Shown: positions 27,001-33,380 of the stretch, piece after piece | How the letters are laid out: each line of letters begins with the position of its first letter | How positions within the stretch are numbered: the stretch's first letter is position 1 | Source: Candidatus Magnetocorallium paracelense | Lineage (GTDB): Bacteria > Nitrospirota > Thermodesulfovibrionia > Thermodesulfovibrionales > Magnetobacteriaceae | NCBI GenBank assembly: GCA_029001845.1 | Contig: JAREWP010000030.1 | Location: 1-64,000 of the forward strand | DNA length: 64,000 bases | Direction of reading: 5' to 3' | Made by a program: the position numbers and the translations under genes | Notes under the pieces: model-generated | What the model was told of the DNA's origin: nothing | Databases searched by the model: none | The model's input: the letters and a program-made list of their open reading frames with translations, nothing else

Positions 27001-27898
27001 AATGGCGATTCTTCAATTTTCCGATCACTATATTCTCGACATTATTGTAGAAGGTGTTTTCGAGTATTTTAACGAAAAGGGAATTCTTGCGGAGTATAAC
27101 TTATCGGTGGACAGGCTGAATTCACAGGGGGATTTCGGTATTGCCCGGACAATTGCTCAGGATATTGTGAGAAAGAAGTACGATTATGTGATGACTGTAT
27201 CGACCCCATCGCTTCAAGTCGTTGCAAATACAAATAAAACCATTCCCCACATATTTGGCGGTGTTACTTCGCCATATAAAGCAGGTGTCGCAGACACACC
27301 GGAAAAACATCAGGAGAATCTGACAGGCGTGGCTACTCCCCAGCCCGTGGCGGCTTCCATACAAGCCATGAGAGAACTCTTTCCAAAAGCAAAGACAATC
27401 GGTTTGGTCTGGAATCCGGCTGAGGCGAATTCCGAAGTATGCACCATAAACGCCAGGGAGGCAGCAAAAAAATACGGTTTTGATCTTATGGAATCCACTG
27501 TAAGCAGCACGGGAGAAGTCATGGAGGCCGTAAACTCCCTTATTATCCGAGGTATTGATATTTTTCTTACCTCAGGTGATAACACCGTTATCCTTGCTGT
27601 AGAGTCTGTTGCTGATTTAATGAAGCGTAAGAAGATTCCCTACTTCACAAACTCCTCGACAGATATTGAGAAGGGCGCTTTTGTCTCTATTGGAGCGGAC
27701 TACAGAGAGGTTGGTGTGGAAGCAGGCCGCATTGCCGAAAGGGTCATCAAAGGAGAAAAAACATCGGAGATACCTATAAAGGAGTATGTACCGGAAGAGA
27801 TCAATATCAATCTCTCTATGGCTGACCTGTATGGAATTACGGTGTCAGAAGAATTTTTAAAGAGATGTTCAAAGGTGATTTCAGAAAAAAATGATTAA
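24083..27898 (+). CDS. ABC permease fused to three tandem substrate-binding domains
   Basis: Residues 1-~290 are a multi-helix permease of the TrpXYZ/branched-chain type (FRIHDFPDITVDGSLTTGAA; LGITMRATGNNSVMVSASGV; FGLASVIIGESI). A helix near 300 leads out, then three ABC_sub_bind-type domains begin at about 350 (KIGLVQIVDHAILNL), 659 (KVGIVQFALEPNVERA) and 972 (TMAILQFSDHYILDI). Each has its own ligand-pocket elements, such as TISTPCTQAA, PLSTPVVQAS and TVSTPSLQVV. In ordinary systems the binding protein is a separate single domain. Here 1271 residues carry permease and three receptors in one chain. The ATPase overlaps its last eight bases. Substrate unknown; aromatic amino acids are a family-based guess. 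Confidence 0.85.
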   Translation: MELWIGALNLGFLYSFMAMGVYLTFRIHDFPDITVDGSLTTGAAVSAVLLVTGMHPLLVFPFAFGAGAIAGVATAMIHTRFHINGLLSGILVMTGLYSINLHIMGQSNIPLLREETFFSWLNAVNPGFRQEIWLFIILLVVIFLFWLLFSYFFKTDLGITMRATGNNSVMVSASGVNVDLMKIFGIALSNGLVGLSGCLVAQYQGFADIGMGIGAVVFGLASVIIGESIVRSRSVQVIVLSVIAGSIVFRLMVALALYVGLNPIDLKLITAIFVLVTLIFSRFMAKGAAVKKKEWSKGFVYGFICIAILSGGYIVWKEYGTKNKNSARRSYNMTDRVSGETSDKPAEKRYKIGLVQIVDHAILNLSRDTYREELKRLGYIEGVNLDIDLKNAHGDIASVNTILDSFVNDEVDLVLTISTPCTQAAINKIKDRPVVFTTVSNPFVINAGENDVEHLPNVTGVYGWVPMEKLMDIVATTLPDFEKIGILWNESQANSVFNVKMLKKVLKEQYPEITYFPGIVSNASEVYEHALSFASKGIDAFVLPPDNTVYSAVDAVVKVAENHNIPIFMSDILKAENGVLASVGYNYVLSGIQAARLTDKILRKGENPKDIPFQRYTGLETTVNLDIARKLNISIPEEFVKRADIVIDKGNILKRERRKKVGIVQFALEPNVERAKKGILAALEDNGYFDGVNIDIIYKNANADFPAITSIIQDLMRREVDIIVPLSTPVVQASVQQAHHKRGQKIVFTYIFDPYRIGAAKSPTDHLPNMTGVSSFPPIEKMLDLIKDIFPDRNKIGVVWNSSEANSESVLLKARAYAKTTGQELMEATVSNPTEVLDASRALAAKGADVFLNPGDNTLNVSYDSFAKTANENSIPLFTIDPDFIDNHTLAALGPDYYVTGYEGGQVVVKVLNGENIADIPVTQTKETVLFLNLDTARTLGLSIPQRFIKRADKVIDSQRSPPVSAKEESPKTMAILQFSDHYILDIIVEGVFEYFNEKGILAEYNLSVDRLNSQGDFGIARTIAQDIVRKKYDYVMTVSTPSLQVVANTNKTIPHIFGGVTSPYKAGVADTPEKHQENLTGVATPQPVAASIQAMRELFPKAKTIGLVWNPAEANSEVCTINAREAAKKYGFDLMESTVSSTGEVMEAVNSLIIRGIDIFLTSGDNTVILAVESVADLMKRKKIPYFTNSSTDIEKGAFVSIGADYREVGVEAGRIAERVIKGEKTSEIPIKEYVPEEININLSMADLYGITVSEEFLKRCSKVISEKND

Positions 27899-28703
27899 AA
27901 TAGAAAACCTGCATAAGACATTCAATCCCGGGACGATTAACGAAGTGTATGCACTCAGGGGTGTTGACTTCCATGTAAAGGAAGGTGAATTCGTCACCAT
28001 TATCGGCACAAACGGGTCCGGTAAATCGACACTTCTTAATGCAATCGCCGGAAACTTCCTTCCCGACAAAGGAAACATAGTGATTAACAAGACAGATGTC
28101 ACTCGACATAAAGACTACCGGCGGGCGAAACATATTGCCCGTGTTTTTCAGGACCCCTTTAAAGGTACGGCGCCTGACATGTCCATCGCCGAAAACCTGC
28201 TCATCTCTCACTTGAGAGGTAAGCCCCGTTATCCAAAGATTGGTCTGCAAAAAGAGCTGAAAAACTCATTTCGTGAAAAGGTGCAGTACCTGGAAATGGA
28301 CCTCGAAGATCGTCTTGACAATATTATCGGTTCCTTATCGGGAGGACAACGTCAGGCTTTAACATTACTCATGGCAGTTCTCGAAAAACCAAAAGTCCTC
28401 CTCCTTGACGAACATACGGCCGCTCTCGATCCTAAGTCCGCTGCCCAGGTCATTAAGCTGACAAACAAGTTTATTAAAGAGGACAAACTGACTGCCGTCA
28501 TGGTCACCCACAGTATGCAACAAGCCCTTGAGTTGGGGAACAGGACGATTATGATGCATGGCGGAGAAATCATTGAAAACATCAATGAATCGGAAAAGCT
28601 CCGTATGACAACCGATGACTTCCTGAACCGCTTTGCGGATATACGAAAAAGGGAAAAACTGAACGATGAGCTGATAACCCGACTCAGTCAGGAGTATTGT
28701 TAA
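27891..28703 (+). CDS. ABC transporter ATP-binding protein of the triple-receptor system
   Basis: A 270-residue ATPase with Walker A GTNGSGKSTLLNAI, signature LSGGQRQALTLLM, Walker B VLLLDEHTAALD and the switch His in VMVTHSMQQAL. It resembles the TrpY/YtsC-like ATPases that partner with ABC_sub_bind receptors. Its start overlaps the end of the permease-receptor gene by eight bases, so STAS protein, permease-receptor and ATPase form one operon. It should energise import through a dimer with two copies of the giant protein. Confidence 0.9.
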   Translation: MIKIENLHKTFNPGTINEVYALRGVDFHVKEGEFVTIIGTNGSGKSTLLNAIAGNFLPDKGNIVINKTDVTRHKDYRRAKHIARVFQDPFKGTAPDMSIAENLLISHLRGKPRYPKIGLQKELKNSFREKVQYLEMDLEDRLDNIIGSLSGGQRQALTLLMAVLEKPKVLLLDEHTAALDPKSAAQVIKLTNKFIKEDKLTAVMVTHSMQQALELGNRTIMMHGGEIIENINESEKLRMTTDDFLNRFADIRKREKLNDELITRLSQEYC

Positions 28704-28901
28704 AAGGAGCCTCCGTTACAGGAGAAGCTTTAACACAGTTCAAAAAGAACACCTCCGTTCTATGTTCAAATGAAATCGTTTATAGTATAATAAAATGGAT
28801 GGTAACAAAAGCAGACAATTATAATGTCGCCCTTTTGTAACCATGCTGATTAAGACATAATTACGTTATACAACACTCCTTTAAAACCCTTACTATTTCC
28901 A

Positions 28902-30428
28902 ATGGCGATTGAATATTTCACTATAGGGCTTATAGCACTGGGATTGCTTATCAGGCTCGTGTATTTTAAAGATATCAGAAATCTGTCCAAATCCGCCAGG
29001 ATTACTTTCGAGTGCAATAAAGAGGGGCTCGAGCTCTATATAGATGACAAGCCGAAAGGAAAAAAACTGAATCAGGTAATCGTGCAGCCCGGCAATCACA
29101 ATGTAACTCTGAAAAAAACCGAACCTGACAAGAGTTTTTATATTTATAAAGGAACGTTAAATATCAAAGAGGGGGAGCATAAAGCAATAAAGGTGATTGC
29201 AGAGAAAGTCTTCCCTGAAGAGTATTATTGGGACAGGGCCATAACCGAGGACACTATCCAGGAGTATGAAAAGTATATAGATAAATATCCGGAAGGCGTG
29301 AACTTCAAGGAGGCCACAGGAAAACTCGAGGATCTCTATTTTAAGGAGACCAAAAACAGCATAGAAGGAAGCGAAGCTTATCTAACGAAGTATCCTTTTG
29401 GCCAGTATATAAAAAAGGTTAAATCAAAAATGGAGGACCTCTATTTTGCTCAATGCGATACTTTCGCCGGATGCCGGACGTACTATGAGAAATATCCAAA
29501 GGGCAAACATGTAAACTCGGAAAAGATTAAAAATGCTATTTCAAGGCTTTCAAACCTTGAGTACGAATTTTTTCTGACACTTAAAGGCCATACAGGGCCT
29601 GTTTATTCCATAACCATCACCGATAAAAAGATCATATCCGCCTCAGGGGACAACACACTGAGGGTATGGGATTTGGCTACAGGCACTTTTATGGCCGCCT
29701 TATCGGGTCACACGGACAGTGTCACATCTGTCGCCTCTTTGGGAACGAAAGTTGTTTCCGGCTCCGATGACGGCACAGTAAAGTATTGGAATTTGGAGTC
29801 TCTCAACCCTATTCATACAATTAAGGCCCACGATGAGAGTGTCCATGCAATCGCCGCAACTACCGACAAAATAGTCTCCGGCTCTCTGGACACGACGATT
29901 AATATATGGGAGGTCAGCTTTGGTAAACTCGTTCATACACTGAAAGGCCACAGAGCAAGCATCTCTTCTATCGTCATATTGGACGATAAAATTATCTCCG
30001 GCGATTCCACCGGTGTAATGAATATTTGGAATCTGGCCAGCGGCAAGCTTATAAAGACCATACAGGCCCATAATGACAACATTCCGGCCCTACTTGTTAC
30101 AAATAACTCCTTGTTGTCGGGATCATGGGACGATACAATCAAAATATGGGATAAAAACACCTTTGTACAGAAGCAGGCTATTCAGTGCAACGCGACAAGG
30201 GTGTATTCGCTGCAATTGATAGATAAAGATATTTTTGCAGGGTGCATAGACGGTGCTGTGAGAATTTATGATTTAGAAACAGGTGAGATGCTGACTTTTC
30301 TTAAAAAAGGGACTCCCGGTACGATTTATACTATTCAGCATGTCAATAACATATTGCATACAGGTTCATTTGACAGTAATATAAATATGTGGAGGCATAT
30401 TGCCAGTAAAGAGCGTGTGGAATTTTAA
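28902..30428 (+). CDS. membrane-anchored WD40 repeat protein with PEGA-like domain
   Basis: The first ~20 residues form a membrane anchor (YFTIGLIALGLLIRLVYF). Residues ~25-100 resemble a PEGA domain (ITFECNKEGLELYIDDKPKG). A helical segment of three repeats about Tyr-x-x-Lys-Tyr-Pro follows (YEKYIDKYPEG; YLTKYPFG; YYEKYPKGKH). From ~225 to the end there are about seven WD40 blades, for example TLKGHTGPVYSITITDKKI with GDNTLRVWDLATG. This would make a beta-propeller scaffold for protein binding. It stands alone between the ABC operon and rsmI. Its partners are unknown. Confidence 0.8.
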   Translation: MAIEYFTIGLIALGLLIRLVYFKDIRNLSKSARITFECNKEGLELYIDDKPKGKKLNQVIVQPGNHNVTLKKTEPDKSFYIYKGTLNIKEGEHKAIKVIAEKVFPEEYYWDRAITEDTIQEYEKYIDKYPEGVNFKEATGKLEDLYFKETKNSIEGSEAYLTKYPFGQYIKKVKSKMEDLYFAQCDTFAGCRTYYEKYPKGKHVNSEKIKNAISRLSNLEYEFFLTLKGHTGPVYSITITDKKIISASGDNTLRVWDLATGTFMAALSGHTDSVTSVASLGTKVVSGSDDGTVKYWNLESLNPIHTIKAHDESVHAIAATTDKIVSGSLDTTINIWEVSFGKLVHTLKGHRASISSIVILDDKIISGDSTGVMNIWNLASGKLIKTIQAHNDNIPALLVTNNSLLSGSWDDTIKIWDKNTFVQKQAIQCNATRVYSLQLIDKDIFAGCIDGAVRIYDLETGEMLTFLKKGTPGTIYTIQHVNNILHTGSFDSNINMWRHIASKERVEF

Positions 30429-30536
30429 ATGGATAGCTGTGCTGATAGTATAGTAGGGAACTATTTTTGGTTTAACAGGAATCAGTGTTGTACATATCAA
30501 AAGAAACTCACATAAATAAGCTCTTCCATGATACTG

Positions 30537-30626
30537 AATAATGAATATCGAACAAGGAATGACAAATGTAGAAGGAAGGAATTGAATACTTCATGATTCT
30601 ATATTCCTTGTTCGATATTCGTTATT
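30537..30626. repeat. 24-bp inverted repeat pair
   Basis: The 24 bases at 30537-30560 are complementary, with one mismatch, to those at 30603-30626; the arms contain GAATATCGAACAAGGAAT. The 42 bases between them are unrelated. It is a MITE-like or hairpin repeat in the convergent spacer between the WD40 gene and rsmI. A bidirectional transcription-stopping role is possible but no T-run is present. Confidence 0.7.
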
Positions 30627-30642
30627 ATAAACCTTAAAGCAT

Positions 30643-31497
30643 CTAAGTCGGTTCAGGTTGCCCTCCTTTTCTCTCCTCTTTCAGACTCTCTCTATAAAGT
30701 AAACTCTTACTTATTCCGGTGCCTGTCGACACCTTTGCCGAGGCGTCTTTCCTGCTCATGCCTCTGTTAATCAATGAATGTACTTCATTAAGGGCTGTGT
30801 CCGGATTAAGGGGCTTTTCTCCTGCCCCTTCTACGACAAGCATATACTCTCCAATCGGTTTTTTGGATTCGACAATGTCAAGTATTTCGGTTATTCTCCC
30901 TCTTATGATTTCTTCATGGAGTTTCGTCAATTCACGGCAGAGCACTGCTCTTCTGTTTCCGAAAACATCAAGCATATCTTTAAGCAGTTTAACGATTCTG
31001 TGAGGAGACTCATACAAAATCAAGGGAGAGGTCTCATAAAGACGTTCTGTTAACTCCTTTTTTCTGACCGAACCATAACGCGACGGGAAACCAAGAAAGA
31101 GAAAACCCTTTTCCAGGAAACCTGAAACTACGGCGGCGGAAATTAACGCCGCAGGGCCTGGTATGGACGACACCTCGATTCCCTCTTTTATCGCCTCTTT
31201 AATAAGCAGGCCGCCAGGATCGGAAATACCGGGAGTACCTGCATCTGAAATCAGTGCGACTGTAAAACCACTTCTGATTTTATCCAAAACCACCCTGGTT
31301 TTTGATTTCTCCCGTTCGCCCTGAAAGCTAATCATTTTTTTTTTTATACCGAAATGTTTAAGGAGTCTCCCGGAATGTCTTGTGTCCTCGGCTGCTACAT
31401 ACTCCACCTCTTTCAGTGTCTTTAATGCTCTTAAAGTGATATCGTCAAGATTCCCGATCGGAGTCGCGACAATGTATAATACGCCTTTTTCCGTCAT
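30643..31497 (-). CDS. rsmI: 16S rRNA (cytidine1402-2'-O)-methyltransferase RsmI
   Basis: RsmI methylates the ribose of C1402 in the ribosomal decoding centre. The family signatures are all visible: LYIVATPIGNLDDITLRAL, AEDTRHSGRLLKHFGI, LISDAGTPGISDPGG, SIPGPAALISAAV, and ILYESPHRIVKLL. The frame is open to 31521, but the ATG at 31497 (MTEKGVLYIVATPIGN) places the first strand at the usual distance and gives 284 residues. It lies on the minus strand between two repeats. Confidence 0.95.
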   Translation of the reverse strand: MTEKGVLYIVATPIGNLDDITLRALKTLKEVEYVAAEDTRHSGRLLKHFGIKKKMISFQGEREKSKTRVVLDKIRSGFTVALISDAGTPGISDPGGLLIKEAIKEGIEVSSIPGPAALISAAVVSGFLEKGFLFLGFPSRYGSVRKKELTERLYETSPLILYESPHRIVKLLKDMLDVFGNRRAVLCRELTKLHEEIIRGRITEILDIVESKKPIGEYMLVVEGAGEKPLNPDTALNEVHSLINRGMSRKDASAKVSTGTGISKSLLYRESLKEERKGGQPEPT

Positions 31498-31546
31498 CCG
31501 ATCATCGAGCCATGTAAACAATTCATATTCATCCTAAACAGACATC

Positions 31547-31672
31547 AGCATTCAGCTCTCTGTTTTCAACGTGATGCCTGACAACTTTCACATCACTTTT
31601 GGGTGAACCTTGTTTTTGTTACAACCCATTGATTTTTCTTGGCTGACTGCTGATAGCTGACAGCTAAATGCT
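31547..31672. repeat. MITE-like repeat, copy 1
   Basis: AGCATTCAGCT at 31547 and AGCTAAATGCT ending at 31672 are near-perfect inverted ends. The interior contains CATCACTTTTGGGTGAACC and a CAACGTGATGCCTGACAA block shared with the copies at 55101 and 57051. It fills the spacer between proB and rsmI and encodes nothing. Confidence 0.75.
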
Positions 31673-31681
31673 CTTTTATGT

Positions 31682-32779
31682 TTATCCGACAGCAGCCATA
31701 TTGTCCCTGTGAATTACCTCGTCCGAGTATTTGTATCCCAATAAGGATTCTATTTGGGAGGTCTTTTTACCAATAATCTTTAAAAGTTCCGGAGATGAAT
31801 AGTTAACAAGCCCTTTCGATATTCTCTTTCCATCCATATCTGCACAGTAAACGGCATCGCCTCTGTCAAAAATTCCGGTCAAAGATCTGATTCCCGAAGG
31901 AAGGAGGCTCTTTCCCATTTGAGCGATCGCCTTGACGGCGCCACTGTCAAGAGTAAGGGTCCCTTTGGACCGGACGCTGAAAACGATCCATCCCTTTTTG
32001 GCGCAGTACTTTTTTTGCCCCGGCTCTATGGTTGTACCCACAGGCTCGCCGGAGAGAAGAGAGAGGAGGAGTTCAGGCTTTTTACCATTTAAAATATTCA
32101 CGGGTATGCAATTATCGGAGGCTATTTGGGCTGCCAGCAGCTTGGAGTACATCCCTCCGGTGCCTACCATGCTGTTTGACCCCTTTGCCTTTTCCATGAG
32201 TTCGGGAGTGATCTCCTCGACCCTGTGGATAATGCCCGCTTTTTTATTTCTGGCAGGATCGTCTGTATACAGTCCGTCTACATCGGAGAGAATTATCAGT
32301 CTCTTCGACTCCAAAAGAGTGGCGACCAAAGCAGCCAACCGATCGTTGTCTCCGAATTTTATTTCTTCTGTAGAGACAGTATCGTTTTCGTTTATTACCG
32401 GTATCACATCCAGGGATAGGAGTGTGGAGAGGGTATTTTTGGTATTTATATATCTGCGCCTGTCTGACAGCACGACACCTGTCAGAAGTATTTGAGCTAC
32501 TTTTTTATTGTACCCGGCAAAGGCCTTTTCATAGGCCCACATTAGCGAACTCTGTCCGATCGCCGCAGCCGCCTGTTTTACGCTTATGTCCCTGATTCTT
32601 CCCTTGATTTGTAACTTATTCTTTCCTGCTGCAATGGCCCCGGAGGATACTATCGCCACTTTTTGTCCATTATCGTGGATTGTTGATATGACTCTTGCGA
32701 TATCGTTAATACCCGACTCATCGAGTCCCTTTTCAGAGGCGATTATATTGCTCCCGATTTTTATTACAGTCAGGTCCAT
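31682..32779 (-). CDS. proB: glutamate 5-kinase
   Basis: ProB phosphorylates glutamate in the first step of proline synthesis. The amino acid kinase fold is shown by TVIKIGSNIIAS, AIVSSGAIAAGKNKL, VIPVINENDTVSTEEIKFGD and LSDVDGLYTDDP. The C-terminal ~90 residues (AQMGKSLLPSGIRSLTG, GLVNYSSPELLKIIG) form the PUA domain found in long-form ProB, giving 365 residues. proA is not next to it. It is on the minus strand after a 177-residue membrane gene. Confidence 0.95.
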   Translation of the reverse strand: MDLTVIKIGSNIIASEKGLDESGINDIARVISTIHDNGQKVAIVSSGAIAAGKNKLQIKGRIRDISVKQAAAAIGQSSLMWAYEKAFAGYNKKVAQILLTGVVLSDRRRYINTKNTLSTLLSLDVIPVINENDTVSTEEIKFGDNDRLAALVATLLESKRLIILSDVDGLYTDDPARNKKAGIIHRVEEITPELMEKAKGSNSMVGTGGMYSKLLAAQIASDNCIPVNILNGKKPELLLSLLSGEPVGTTIEPGQKKYCAKKGWIVFSVRSKGTLTLDSGAVKAIAQMGKSLLPSGIRSLTGIFDRGDAVYCADMDGKRISKGLVNYSSPELLKIIGKKTSQIESLLGYKYSDEVIHRDNMAAVG

Positions 32780-32805
32780 GGAATATTACATTTCGTCTTT
32801 TGCTT

Positions 32806-33339
32806 TTATTGTTCCTGCCCCATGATTTTTGGAGTCAGCCTTGCCGGTTTTGTTTCTCCTTCACCGTGAATCTCGGAATGGGTCTTGCCGGATTTTTCCC
32901 ATATCACGGATCCCTGATCGTAAAAGGAGAGGCAGGCCGATTTAATCTCACTCTGATAAGCAAACAGGGGCAAGAGACATATTAAAAGCACAAAGGGAGT
33001 GATTAAGTGGTGCCATCCTCTGGGTATTGAGCCGCGGGCCATGTCAGTGACAATATTGTAGGCGAACTTCAATATAAATATGACAAAACCGATAACAAAC
33101 ACACCTGTCGTGACAGACCAGAAAAGAAAGACTAATGACGATGTCGAGTTTAGCCACTCATCCTCGCTTTCCGTGAAGACTTCCGAAAGAAAATACATAT
33201 CCTCCATCGGTTCGGCTTCTATTGTAGTGAAAGAATAAAGCCAGTAGCCAATCAGCGCCAGCCACAGTATAAAAATAATCTCCGATATTTGGTATCTGTA
33301 CTTAAAAATCAGATTAAAAAAAGGTTGTTGAGGCTCCAT
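32806..33339 (-). CDS. hypothetical membrane protein
   Basis: A 177-residue protein with three hydrophobic segments: ISEIIFILWLALIGYWLYSF near 20-40, FLFWSVTTGVFVIGFVIFIL near 70-90, and LITPFVLLICLLPLFAYQ near 110-125. The C-terminal ~45 residues are polar. I recognise no family. A ribosome site (AAGGAGATTAAT) precedes the ATG at 33339, which supports a real gene. It may be in an operon with proB (26 bases apart), but the functional link is unclear. Confidence 0.65.
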   Translation of the reverse strand: MEPQQPFFNLIFKYRYQISEIIFILWLALIGYWLYSFTTIEAEPMEDMYFLSEVFTESEDEWLNSTSSLVFLFWSVTTGVFVIGFVIFILKFAYNIVTDMARGSIPRGWHHLITPFVLLICLLPLFAYQSEIKSACLSFYDQGSVIWEKSGKTHSEIHGEGETKPARLTPKIMGQEQ

Positions 33340-33380
33340 ATTAATCTCCTTTAAATAATACCGTTATTGAATGATTGTCG

